Shown here in pieces: positions 7,168-13,709 of a stretch of DNA of 13,709 nucleotides. The translations under genes were made by a program, and so were the position numbers. The notes under the pieces were generated by a model that saw nothing but the letters and a program-made list of their open reading frames with translations, was not told where the DNA came from and did not search any database. The DNA comes from JALYSX01 sp035544315 (lineage in GTDB: Bacteria > Vulcanimicrobiota > Vulcanimicrobiia > Vulcanimicrobiales > Vulcanimicrobiaceae). Position 1 is the stretch's first letter. Every line of letters starts with the position of its first letter. The DNA is taken from positions 1 to 13,709 of the forward strand of contig DATKGB010000060.1 of assembly GCA_035544315.1 (NCBI GenBank), given 5' to 3'.

Positions 7168-9470
7168 AATCGGCAGCGGTCTTACTGCTGGTTGGATGTT
7201 CTTCGGCGGGCGGCGGTTTGCACGCACCGCTAGTACCGCAGATGGGTATGCCGAAATCCGTTTCGCCGGCATTCATCCATCCCGCTCCGATGGCGAAAAC
7301 GGCGCTTCAACCGCCTGGCGGAATGACGTCACCGCACTCGATCACACGCGATATTCAAGGCTTAAATTGGTCCGAGATCCCGGGCTCTGCAAGTCAAATC
7401 GCCGCCAGCGCAGACGGGTCGATCTGGGTGCTTTCAACGCAACCCGGTGGACCGGATAAATACATCTGGCATTACGTCGGCGGCGCCTGGAACAACATTT
7501 CGGGAGAGGCCTCGCAACTCGCGGTCGCGCCCAATGGCACACTCTACGCGATCAACTCCGGCGGTGGCACCTATGCGTATGGCGGCGGCAGTTGGACCGC
7601 ACTCGGCGGCGGGGCGAGCGGGATCGCGACCGTAGCGGACGGCTCGTTTTACGTGCTCTCCAACGGAAACACCGCCGGCAGCGATCGGGCGATCTGGCAC
7701 AACGTCGGCGGAACCTGGTCGCAAGTGCCGGGTTCGGGCGTGGCCATTACCGGTTCGGTCGATACCGGATCGTACACGCTGCCGGGCGGCACGATCTCCC
7801 CCGGTGGATTCTACATTCTCAATTCGCAGGGTTCGGTTTACTATGCGAATACCGGCGGTGGTTTTGCGCGGTTGCCCGCCAACGCTTCGGCGCTTGCGCC
7901 GACGACGGTGGGCGGCGTGTTTGCCTTAGGATATCCCGCGAATGCCGGCGGTAATGCTCTTTATTTCTACGATCTCACCGCGCCGGGTTGGAGCGCGCAA
8001 TCCGGCACGGGCGTCAGCCTTTCGAGCAACGCTGGGAAGGTGTATGTCATCGGTGCATCAGGCGCCATCTACGCCTCACCCGTGTCCCTAGCAGGCGCGA
8101 CCGCTACGTTCACGGCCAACGCCGCCGGCCCCGACATAGCGATCTCCTACGACGTGCTCGGCGCATCGATGGCGACGTGGTCTGACAACACCATTCCCGG
8201 CATCGCGCAAGCGTTCGACAACGCAGGGCTGCGGCTGGTTCGCTGGCCGGGTGGTTCGGAATCGGATACCTACCACTGGGAAAACGGCGGCAGCGTGTGC
8301 GCGGGTGGCGGCTACGTCTACCCTCCCTCGACGTTCGACAATTTCATGAACGACGTTGCGATCGCGGGAAACCTCCATGTCGCGCTCACGGTGGATTACG
8401 GAAGTAATCAGGCCTGCAATGCCGGCGGCGATCCGGCGGAAGCTGCGGCATGGGTCGCGTACGCAAAATCGAAGGGCTATCACATCAGTTATTGGACGGT
8501 CGGAAACGAGGAATACGGCTCGTGGGAGTTCGACCTGCATTCAATACACAACGATCCGACGACCTACGCGAACGCAGTAGCGACCGGTTTCTATCCGCAG
8601 ATGAAAGCGGCCGATTCCAGCGCCAAGGTCGGCGTCGTACTGGCAGGAAACTACGATCCCGGCTGGGACTCGATCGTTCTCGCGAACGCGAAATACGACT
8701 TCGTCGAGTTTCACTACTACGCGCAGGCACCGGGCAGCGAGACCGACGCGTACCTCCTGAACCAAGCTCCGACCGACTTTGGAACCCAACTCGCATCGCT
8801 TAAAAGCGAAATGCAAGCGGCCGGCGTCAACGTGCCGATCTACGTCGGCGAGCTCAACTCGGTCTATTCAAGTCCCGGCAAACAGTCCGTCTCGATCGTC
8901 AACGGTCTCTTCGCGGGCGAAGCGATCGCGCAGATGATGCAGCACGGCGTCGGCCTTTCCACCTGGTGGATAGCGTTTGGCGGATGCAACGAGGGCAACA
9001 ACGTTTCGCCGTCGCTCTACGGATGGCAGTCGTTCGGAACCTACACGATGTTCTCGGACGGGCTCCCGGGAGAGGGATGTACGAACACCGGAACTATCCC
9101 GTTCGGCACGTTCTTCCCGCCCGCAGATGCATACGAACTTGCTTCGGTCTTTGCGCCGAACGGCGCGAGTCTGCTTCCGGTGGGCGGCAGCGCGACAAAC
9201 GTCAAGGCCTATGCGGACGCGACCCCATCGGGCTATGCGTTTTGGCTATTCAACCTCGACGAAAACAACGCGGCCACCGTGAGTCTCGGGCTCTCTGGCG
9301 CATCGAAGAATGCCTTCTCAGCAACGTCGATCGTGTACGGAAAGCAACAATACGACCAATCGCAAAGCGGCGTTTGGGCAGGCCCCGTAACGAGCTCGCC
9401 GTCTAGCGTCACCCTGCCATACACCGTTTCACTACCGCCCTGGAGCATGACGGTCGTCACGCTCCATTAG
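7134..9470 (+). CDS. Lipoprotein: six tectonin-like repeats fused to a clan GH-A (GH51-like) glycosidase
   Basis: A 778-residue protein starting at ATG 7134, chosen because it places a lipoprotein signal at the N-terminus (R/K residues, then AAVLLLVGC with lipobox Cys22). Residues about 79-308 hold six tectonin-like repeats, for example WSEIPGSASQIAASADGSIW (79), then at 119, 154, 195, 244 and 286, predicting a six-bladed propeller that may bind sugar. Residues about 335-640 form a TIM-barrel hydrolase with RLVRWPGGSESDTYHWENG, the acid/base motif SYWTVGNEEYGSWE (Glu459) and the nucleophile strand IYVGELNS (Glu573). A beta-sandwich (about 660-778) closes it. This pattern is that of alpha-L-arabinofuranosidase-like GH51 and related GH-A families. 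The substrate (arabinan, xylan or exopolysaccharide) is not determined. No ribosome site is obvious; translation may be coupled to the overlapping upstream gene. Confidence 0.85.
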   Translation: MPDVQLRQRALKSAAVLLLVGCSSAGGGLHAPLVPQMGMPKSVSPAFIHPAPMAKTALQPPGGMTSPHSITRDIQGLNWSEIPGSASQIAASADGSIWVLSTQPGGPDKYIWHYVGGAWNNISGEASQLAVAPNGTLYAINSGGGTYAYGGGSWTALGGGASGIATVADGSFYVLSNGNTAGSDRAIWHNVGGTWSQVPGSGVAITGSVDTGSYTLPGGTISPGGFYILNSQGSVYYANTGGGFARLPANASALAPTTVGGVFALGYPANAGGNALYFYDLTAPGWSAQSGTGVSLSSNAGKVYVIGASGAIYASPVSLAGATATFTANAAGPDIAISYDVLGASMATWSDNTIPGIAQAFDNAGLRLVRWPGGSESDTYHWENGGSVCAGGGYVYPPSTFDNFMNDVAIAGNLHVALTVDYGSNQACNAGGDPAEAAAWVAYAKSKGYHISYWTVGNEEYGSWEFDLHSIHNDPTTYANAVATGFYPQMKAADSSAKVGVVLAGNYDPGWDSIVLANAKYDFVEFHYYAQAPGSETDAYLLNQAPTDFGTQLASLKSEMQAAGVNVPIYVGELNSVYSSPGKQSVSIVNGLFAGEAIAQMMQHGVGLSTWWIAFGGCNEGNNVSPSLYGWQSFGTYTMFSDGLPGEGCTNTGTIPFGTFFPPADAYELASVFAPNGASLLPVGGSATNVKAYADATPSGYAFWLFNLDENNAATVSLGLSGASKNAFSATSIVYGKQQYDQSQSGVWAGPVTSSPSSVTLPYTVSLPPWSMTVVTLH

Positions 9471-9472
9471 CA

Positions 9473-10051
9473 TTATCCGTCTTTTCCCTGGTGGCGATTT
9501 TGTTTGGTTTCCCATTCCCACCGTCCAAGTTGAGCGTATTGTCGAACATCGTTCGCAAAAGTCGGATCGCCAGAGTGACGTTCCACGACTTTAATAATTT
9601 GTTCGATTTTTTCGTCGTCTAACGGACCAAGCATGCGAGTAAGATCGCCTTGATCTATTCCTCGTGCGGAGTCGAACTTCATCAATACGAGATATGGCAA
9701 CGGTATAACGCGCGCGCCAGTTTGGTCGTCCACGCGTATTCGAAATGCCAGTTTGCACCATTCTTGCGGACTGGAAAGAATATCTATCTCGAGGTTTTCT
9801 TTCGTCCAAGATTCACCGTAGAGGCCAAGGCTGGCATTTGGGAAAAATAGGTCGTTCTTTTTTTCGAATCTTTCCACACGCAATCGCTGGATGGCTTCGA
9901 CAAATCGATCGTGCTCAACCATGAGGTCGATATCTTTGGTTACGCGTTCTGGCGCATATGCTCGTGTGGCTACGCCACCAACGATCATCGCCGGGAGGTC
10001 TCCGAAGAGTTCTTCAGGTTTCATGGGCAATTTTGTACGGGGCAACGCCAT
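9473..10051 (-). CDS. Nucleotidyltransferase-fold protein (AbiEii/MNT-like)
   Basis: About 192 residues from ATG 10051. The core is a Pol-beta-type nucleotidyltransferase: IVGGVATRAYAPERVTKDID, in which GG begins the fold and D-x-D (DID) gives two metal-binding Asp residues; NLEIDIL supplies the third Asp. Later, PYLVLMKFDSARGIDQGDL matches the Lys and Asp segment shared by AbiEii and related minimal nucleotidyltransferases, which in toxin systems transfer nucleotides to tRNA or a partner protein. No AbiEi-like or HEPN partner is adjacent, so a toxin role is only possible. The start is uncertain: the frame is open to GTG 10150, and ATG 10024 is also possible; none has a clear ribosome site. 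Base composition is visibly more AT-rich than the neighbours, suggesting acquisition by transfer. It ends two bases from the convergent glycosidase stop. Confidence 0.72.
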   Translation of the reverse strand: MALPRTKLPMKPEELFGDLPAMIVGGVATRAYAPERVTKDIDLMVEHDRFVEAIQRLRVERFEKKNDLFFPNASLGLYGESWTKENLEIDILSSPQEWCKLAFRIRVDDQTGARVIPLPYLVLMKFDSARGIDQGDLTRMLGPLDDEKIEQIIKVVERHSGDPTFANDVRQYAQLGRWEWETKQNRHQGKDG

Positions 10052-10241
10052 GAGAAAAACGAGGTCGCTTCCCGCTCCTATTGGTTGTTTGCGAAGGCCG
10101 CGTTCCAGATAAAAGCGCCGGCGATTTTTTGCTTGGGTTACATCCAGCACGAGGGGGTCTTTCTATCACCACGACAGCAGAGCCCTGCGTTCTCACCAAC
10201 AGTTTGGGGGTGAGGGAGGACCTTATCATCAGCGACCGTAC

Positions 10242-10751
10242 GTGTTAGAGGTGACCGACACGAATGCAGATTGGGAGAAGCGAAGCCTAGCCTTGTGGGC
10301 GGCTATAGGCGACTGCGACGAGAATGCGTTTGTCGTTCTCGTCGATCGTCTCGCAGACGAGCTGCCGCCGGGCAACGCAGTGGGTCTCTTCGAACGAGCT
10401 TCGGCGCGCGATTCCACCGGTCACCCCGATCTCGCGCTACCGCTCTACCAGGCCGCGCTGGGTGCGGGCCTGCTGGGCGAGCGGCGTCGGCGCGCAATCA
10501 TCCAGATGGCAAGCTCGCTGCGAAATCTTGGGCGTCCGCAGGACGCGGTTGATTTGCTTACCCTGGAGTTGGATGGCGAGCCCGATGCGTTAAGTGGCGC
10601 GGTTCGAACCTTCCTGGCACTTGCGCTCGTCGATGTCGGGCGCGAGCGCGAAGCCGTAGCCGTCGCGCTCACCGCCCTTTCGGAATACTTACCGCGCTAC
10701 AACCGATCCGTCGCGCGTTACGCGCAAGATCTCACCCAGAACTCGGCATAG
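10242..10751 (+). CDS. Tetratricopeptide-repeat (TPR_5-like) protein
   Basis: A 169-residue soluble helical protein. TPR-like helix pairs are visible: LFERASARDSTGHPDLALPLYQAAL (split here at about 49-73), RRAIIQMASSLRNLG followed by RPQDAVDLLTLEL (about 83-110), and TFLALALVDVGREREAVAVALTAL (about 124-147), ending in ARYAQDL. The order and spacing match a common family of small single-domain TPR proteins found in many Gram-positive and environmental bacteria, whose exact role is not established; they usually serve as protein-binding scaffolds. The start is GTG 10242; a GGGAGGA lies about 21 bases upstream, too far for a normal site, so GTG 10251 is also possible. The secreted FN3-like gene follows after 15 bases, so the two may be co-transcribed. 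Confidence 0.8.
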   Translation: MLEVTDTNADWEKRSLALWAAIGDCDENAFVVLVDRLADELPPGNAVGLFERASARDSTGHPDLALPLYQAALGAGLLGERRRRAIIQMASSLRNLGRPQDAVDLLTLELDGEPDALSGAVRTFLALALVDVGREREAVAVALTALSEYLPRYNRSVARYAQDLTQNSA

Positions 10752-10766
10752 GCTGCTGGAACATTT

Positions 10767-11249
10767 GTGAAGCTAACAATATTTGTCGTCGCCATCGCAA
10801 TCGCTTGTTTCGCTAATGTCTCAGCCGCGAAGCCTCAAGAGATTGATGAGGGTATCTCGACGCCCACATCGCTTAGCGTCAGTCTCCAACCCGCCACGGT
10901 CTGCGCTATAGACAAATCGGCGACGTGTCAGCAGCAGATAGACGGTGGCGCCCTGGGATTGACGTTCACGTGGAGCCTGTATTGCCCGCAAACCCTCTGC
11001 CTGGTCCCGAAAACCTTCGAGATCGAGCGAAGTGGGGCAGTCGTTTCGTCCGTTCCAATGGTTCTCAACATTTCGAATTTGGGCTCTGCAAAGTATGCAG
11101 TGCTGGTTGAAAAGGGTGGATGGGCGCCTGGAGATTGTTTTCGCATTCGTGCCGTTGGGCCAGCCGGCAACGATAAGCCCGGTCACTTCGACTACTCGGA
11201 CTTTAGCAACAAAGTCTGCGAACCAACATCGACCCCTGCGCCCGTCTAG
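10767..11249 (+). CDS. Small secreted FN3-like protein, six cysteines
   Basis: A 160-residue protein starting at GTG 10767 with a signal peptide: MKLTIFVVAIAIACFANVSA, cleaved near residue 20-21. The mature chain has six cysteines (46, 54, 73, 78, 124, 151) that could form disulfides. Strand patterns LTFTWSLYC, KTFEIERSG, AKYAVLVEKG and CFRIRAVGPAGND followed by YSDFSNKVC resemble one fibronectin type III-like domain, with the W in strand B and the R-A-V in strand F. The tail is Pro/Thr-rich (TSTPAPV). FN3-like modules in secreted bacterial proteins usually mediate binding; no catalytic motif is seen. GGA lies eight bases before the start. The family is not recognised beyond the fold, and the fold itself is an inference. 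Confidence 0.65.
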   Translation: MKLTIFVVAIAIACFANVSAAKPQEIDEGISTPTSLSVSLQPATVCAIDKSATCQQQIDGGALGLTFTWSLYCPQTLCLVPKTFEIERSGAVVSSVPMVLNISNLGSAKYAVLVEKGGWAPGDCFRIRAVGPAGNDKPGHFDYSDFSNKVCEPTSTPAPV

Positions 11250-11260
11250 GGCTAGCTCCG

Positions 11261-11428
11261 CTACCTGGTGTAGGTGACGTCGACGGTGTTGTTATTCAGC
11301 CAGTTCAACTTGCCCGTGATTCTCGAGCACCGCAGGGTCACGCCCTGGCGCGAACCTTCACGTCCGGCCTGGTCCGATCCACGGCGAAGACGTTTGCTCG
11401 TCACAAGGGCGCCGCTTGTCCAGCGCAT
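11261..11428 (-). CDS. Possible 55-residue small basic protein coupled to the desaturase gene
   Basis: A short ORF whose ATG (11428) overlaps the desaturase stop in a TAATG junction, with AGGA five bases before the ATG: a classical translational-coupling arrangement. The product is Arg/Lys-rich in its first half (ALVTSKRLRRGSDQAGREG) and ends in a strand-like, more ordered stretch (LRCSRITGKLNWLNNNTVDV). No signal peptide or TM segment is present. No family is recognised. It occupies most of the 178-base convergent gap after the FN3-like gene, which otherwise shows no terminator. It could instead be a chance frame or a decayed gene tail. Confidence 0.4.
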   Translation of the reverse strand: MRWTSGALVTSKRLRRGSDQAGREGSRQGVTLRCSRITGKLNWLNNNTVDVTYTR

Positions 11429-11988
11429 TAGAATCCTGCACGCGCGGGCGTTGCGCGTTTCACGGTGATGCCGCAGCGCTCGATCGTCCATTCAAGTCCG
11501 CGCCAGAACCCGATGCCATCGAGAACGGGATTGAGGAAATTGGTTACCGTGCAGAAGCGCTTAGCATACGGCGTTTTGTGATGCTTGGCATGATGCTCGC
11601 GCGATTGTAGCAATCCGATCGATTGCAGCCAGCCCACGATGCGTGGAACGCGCGAGCTGTGGGCCCATTTGTGAATCTGGTTCGAGTGCGAGACCATCAG
11701 CACGATCGCGTATGCTTGCCATGCATGCACGTGGCCGAACGCGAGCATTCCCATAACGATCAGCGAGAGCGCGATGCAGACGCGGTTAGTTTGCCAGTAG
11801 GAGCCTTCGCGAATTTTGCCGGGCTGGCGATGGTGCTCGATGTTGTCGTTCACAATCCAGCGATCGAGAAGGGCGGATTGCCCGAGCGAGAGCCACGTGT
11901 CCTCGGCCCAGTGCATGATTCCCGTCGTGAAATCGACGGCCAAGATGCAGCCGACGGCGGAGGCAGCGGTCATGAGTGCGTCATTCAT
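11428..11988 (-). CDS. CarF/PEDS1-like lipid desaturase (plasmanylethanolamine desaturase family)
   Basis: A 186-residue membrane protein from ATG 11988; the reading frame extends further upstream but has no family-like sequence there. The conserved histidine clusters of the Kua/TMEM189/CarF lipid desaturase domain are visible: HWAED (26-30), NDNIEHHRQP (47-56), SHSNQIHKWAH (100-110) and REHHAKHHKTPYAKRFC (130-146), followed by TNFLNPVLDGIGFW. These His residues are thought to bind a di-iron centre. Hydrophobic helices lie at about 7-24, 69-85 and 90-100. Family members introduce the vinyl-ether double bond of plasmalogens using O2 and an electron donor. It is shorter than Myxococcus CarF (about 280 residues), but the core motifs are complete. 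It follows uppS by 73 bases on the same strand. Confidence 0.85.
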   Translation of the reverse strand: MNDALMTAASAVGCILAVDFTTGIMHWAEDTWLSLGQSALLDRWIVNDNIEHHRQPGKIREGSYWQTNRVCIALSLIVMGMLAFGHVHAWQAYAIVLMVSHSNQIHKWAHSSRVPRIVGWLQSIGLLQSREHHAKHHKTPYAKRFCTVTNFLNPVLDGIGFWRGLEWTIERCGITVKRATPARAGF

Positions 11989-12024
11989 GCTACCAACGGT
12001 AGCCAAACGGCGCCCCCGGGCCGT
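11989..12024 (-). promoter_or_regulatory. Two small hairpins abutting the desaturase start
   Basis: In the 73-base gap between uppS and the desaturase gene, GCTACC (11989-11994) and GGTAGC (11998-12003) form a perfect six-base stem with a three-base loop whose edge touches the ATG at 11988. A second stem, ACGGC (12007-12011) with GCCGT (12020-12024), lies just before it in the message. No strong Shine-Dalgarno sequence is visible. The hairpins could lower initiation or mark a leader element; this is inference. Confidence 0.3.
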
Positions 12025-12061
12025 CAGTAGAACTACGGATTCGCGCGCGCTACCTCGCTCG

Positions 12062-12754
12062 CTAGGTTCCGTAACGCCGCTGCCGCGCGGCGAATGCGTC
12101 GAGCGCGGCCTGCAGGTGCGTCTCATCGAAATCGGGCCAGTAAGTGTTGGTCGCCCAGAACTCTGCATAGGCGGCCTGAAACAAGAGAAAGTTCGACATA
12201 CGCAGCTCGCCGCCGGTTCGAATGACGAGATCGGGATCTGGGAGGCCGGCCGTGTATAGCTTACTTTGAACGGCGTGCTCGTCGATGGAATCGATGTCGC
12301 GCAAACCGGCGCCCACTTCGCGGACTAAGGCGCGCACCGCGTCGCCGATTTCCCGCCGGCTGCCATAGTCGATCGCGAGATTGAGCGTGATGCCGTCATT
12401 GTGGGCCGTCTCGGAGACGAGCGCCTCGAGACCCGCTCGCGTGCTAAGCGGCAGACGTTCGTTGCGCCCGCAGAGTCGAACGCGAACGCCTTCGTTTGCA
12501 AGAGCGCGCAGCTCGCCACGCGCCGCTCGAGCGCCCAGATTCATCAAGAGATCGACTTCGGCCATCGGCCGGCTCCAATTTTCTTCGGAAAATGCGTAGG
12601 CCGTTACCACGCGAATCCCCGCTTTGCACGCGGCCCGTAAAGTTCCGCGCAACGCGGTGACACCGCGCTGATAACCGAATGCGATCGGCAGGCCGCGCTC
12701 GCGGGCCCAGCGCCGGTTGCCATCCATGACGATGGCCACGTGCTTGGGGGTCAC
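12062..12754 (-). CDS. uppS: Isoprenyl transferase (undecaprenyl diphosphate synthase)
   Basis: A 230-residue cis-prenyltransferase that condenses isopentenyl diphosphate onto farnesyl diphosphate to make the C55 lipid carrier for peptidoglycan and other wall polymers. Conserved regions are all present: HVAIVMDGNRRWA with catalytic Asp11, AYAFSEENWSRP (52-63), LNLAIDYGSR (124-133), DLVIRTGGELRMSNFLLFQ (175-193) and EFWATNTYWPDFDE (198-211). The usual His in the GH-x-x-G stretch is Tyr28 here (AFGYQRG), a variation to note. Start GTG 12754 overlaps the upstream regulator stop by four bases (GTGA), and GGAAAG lies about 12 bases before it. The reading frame runs further upstream but overlaps the regulator and has no family sequence. 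The product may be a shorter or different chain length; sequence alone cannot tell. Confidence 0.95.
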   Translation of the reverse strand: MTPKHVAIVMDGNRRWARERGLPIAFGYQRGVTALRGTLRAACKAGIRVVTAYAFSEENWSRPMAEVDLLMNLGARAARGELRALANEGVRVRLCGRNERLPLSTRAGLEALVSETAHNDGITLNLAIDYGSRREIGDAVRALVREVGAGLRDIDSIDEHAVQSKLYTAGLPDPDLVIRTGGELRMSNFLLFQAAYAEFWATNTYWPDFDETHLQAALDAFAARQRRYGT

Positions 12755-13116
12755 GTCGTCGCCAACTTTCCGTGCGGGACGACAATCTGCGATCGTTCGT
12801 GCACGTCGCGAACGACCGATTCCAATTCGTCGATATAGGCAAGGAACCGTTGGCGACCGCGTTTGGTGATGCGGTAGACGGTCAGCGGACGCCCGGAACC
12901 GCGTTGCTTTTCGGTCGTTACGATTCCGAGATCGGACAACGCGTGCACGTGCCGGTTGAGGTTGCCGTCGGTGAGATCGCAGGCGGCCTGAAGCTCGGTA
13001 AAGCTGAGGCCGGCCGGATGTGCGATCAAACACGTGCAAATCGCGAGCCGCCCGCGCTCGTGAAAAATTCGTTCCAGGCCAGGGTATGAAAACGGCGCCT
13101 CTGCAGCATCGGTCAT
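12751..13116 (-). CDS. Winged-helix transcriptional regulator (HTH_34/MarR-like)
   Basis: A 121-residue DNA-binding protein from ATG 13116, which overlaps the upstream membrane protein stop in ATGA. Residues about 14-90 form a winged helix: a helix with RGRLAICTCLIAHP, then LSFTELQAACDLTDGNLNRH as helix-turn-helix (recognition helix near DGNLNRHVHALSDLG), and a beta wing with GRPLTVYRITKRG. A C-terminal helix (FLAYIDELESVVRDV) probably mediates dimerisation. Family members of this small type are commonly paired with a membrane protein gene and often autoregulate. Here it precedes uppS with a four-base overlap, so it may control the whole envelope-lipid unit. The effector is unknown. AAAGG lies about ten bases before the start. 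Confidence 0.88.
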   Translation of the reverse strand: MTDAAEAPFSYPGLERIFHERGRLAICTCLIAHPAGLSFTELQAACDLTDGNLNRHVHALSDLGIVTTEKQRGSGRPLTVYRITKRGRQRFLAYIDELESVVRDVHERSQIVVPHGKLATT

Positions 13117-13709
13117 GACGTTCGACCTTTCCAAACCAAATAGCCGATTGCAACTTGCCCGACACCAAAGCCGAGCGGCATCGCCCACCACGCGAGAGCG
13201 AGCGTCGCAAGCGGCGAAATAAGAAATAGCAACGCGAGTGCGCCGAACGCGAAGGTGACCCCTAGGATCGAACTCGGCATTACGCCGCGCGACGCGAACA
13301 AGCCGATCGCATAGAGCGCGAACCAGGCACCGGGCAGCAATTGATAAGCCGAATGGCCGATGAGCGCCACGGTTAACGCGCCACCGAGAACGATACTCGG
13401 CGCGATCGAGCGAGCGGCCGAACGGAATTGACTCTGCGCCCTCGCGCCGCGGTTCTTCAGAATCCACACGGCAACGGCGCCGTAGTTGAGCGCTAGCGCT
13501 ACCGCCAAGCACGATAGCCAAATGACGATATAGGCGTGCAGTGCCTCGGGCGTCTGGGGCAGCGGCGCCACGCGCAGTTGCACGTAACCGGCGACGAGCG
13601 CACCGACGCCGCTGGCGACGGCCGCCGGCGCCGAATAGCCCTCGAATCGCTGGAGGTGCGAGAGCCGGTCGCGGACCTCCTCAAGATCGGAAAGGGCACG
13701 CTGAAGTTC
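13113..13709 (-). CDS. Multi-pass membrane protein paired with the winged-helix regulator, 5' partial
   Basis: The frame is open to the right edge, so the N-terminus is missing; 198 residues are visible. The visible part opens with a charged coiled-coil-like helix (LSDLEEVRDRLSHLQRFEG), then about six hydrophobic segments at fragment residues about 24-47, 59-83, 105-121, 126-141, 147-165 and 168-195. No catalytic motif or domain is recognised. An amphipathic start followed by helices and a downstream winged-helix gene matches a recurrent two-gene arrangement in soil bacteria, in which the membrane protein may act with the regulator (inference). An internal GTG at 13583 would remove the coiled coil, but the open upstream frame with a coherent helix argues for a longer protein. 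Its stop overlaps the regulator start in ATGA. Confidence 0.75.
   Translation of the reverse strand, partial: ELQRALSDLEEVRDRLSHLQRFEGYSAPAAVASGVGALVAGYVQLRVAPLPQTPEALHAYIVIWLSCLAVALALNYGAVAVWILKNRGARAQSQFRSAARSIAPSIVLGGALTVALIGHSAYQLLPGAWFALYAIGLFASRGVMPSSILGVTFAFGALALLFLISPLATLALAWWAMPLGFGVGQVAIGYLVWKGRTS

Noticed and set aside
10190..10218. CTCACC/GGTGAG stem before the TPR gene as a terminator
   Set aside because: Only six pairs with a long loop and no T-run on either strand.
10601..10625. GGTTCGAACC palindrome resembling a tRNA T-arm
   Set aside because: Lies inside the TPR coding sequence and no acceptor stem, D-arm or anticodon arm can be built around it.
11989..12168. Upstream extension of the desaturase frame
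   Set aside because: About 60 Arg/Ser-rich residues overlapping the end of uppS; family sequence begins at the ATG at 11988.
12755..13210. Upstream extension of the uppS frame
   Set aside because: Overlaps the winged-helix regulator and membrane gene in another frame; Arg-rich and unlike UppS. The GTG at 12754 gives a normal-length enzyme.
13117..13521. Upstream extension of the regulator frame
   Set aside because: It is the shadow of the membrane protein gene; the winged-helix domain begins just after ATG 13116.

Overview
This is a GC-rich bacterial chromosome segment. Genes are densely packed, with 4-base stop/start overlaps, frequent GTG/TTG starts and tail-to-tail genes only 2-11 bases apart. 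The base composition, the secreted-protein repertoire and an O2-dependent plasmalogen-type desaturase homologue suggest an aerobic soil or rock-surface bacterium. Candidatus Eremiobacterota (WPS-2) or a similar uncultured phylum is my guess; nothing in the window proves it. No rRNA, tRNA, CRISPR array or insertion sequence was seen, and no stretch over 300 bases lacks a gene.

Left part (1-3508). A BNR/Asp-box beta-propeller protein, cut by the window edge, is translationally coupled to a MoaD/ThiS-like ubiquitin-fold protein. A convergent VOC/glyoxalase-fold gene follows, then a multi-pass membrane protein with an N-terminal PDZ-like domain and a C-terminal GAF-like domain but no kinase domain.

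Centre (3520-7167). On the minus strand lies a two-gene overlapping operon: a patatin-like phospholipase with an intact Ser/Asp dyad, followed by a SLOG-type nucleotide-binding Rossmann domain fused to two pairs of transmembrane helices (SLATT-like). This resembles the sensor/effector pairs of nucleotide-signalling anti-phage systems and is the best candidate here for an undescribed system. No nucleotide cyclase is visible beside it.

Right centre (6253-11249). Divergent from the patatin gene is a secreted Cys-rich protein. It overlaps a lipoprotein that joins a six-repeat tectonin-like propeller to a clan GH-A (GH51-like) glycosidase, probably a surface polysaccharide-degrading pair. A lower-GC nucleotidyltransferase gene on the minus strand, a TPR protein and a small FN3-like secreted protein follow.

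Right end (11261-13709). This is one minus-strand transcription unit: a membrane protein (cut by the window edge), a winged-helix regulator, undecaprenyl diphosphate synthase (all joined by 4-base overlaps), a CarF/PEDS1-like lipid desaturase and a possible 55-residue protein. It groups cell-envelope lipid functions under a likely local regulator.
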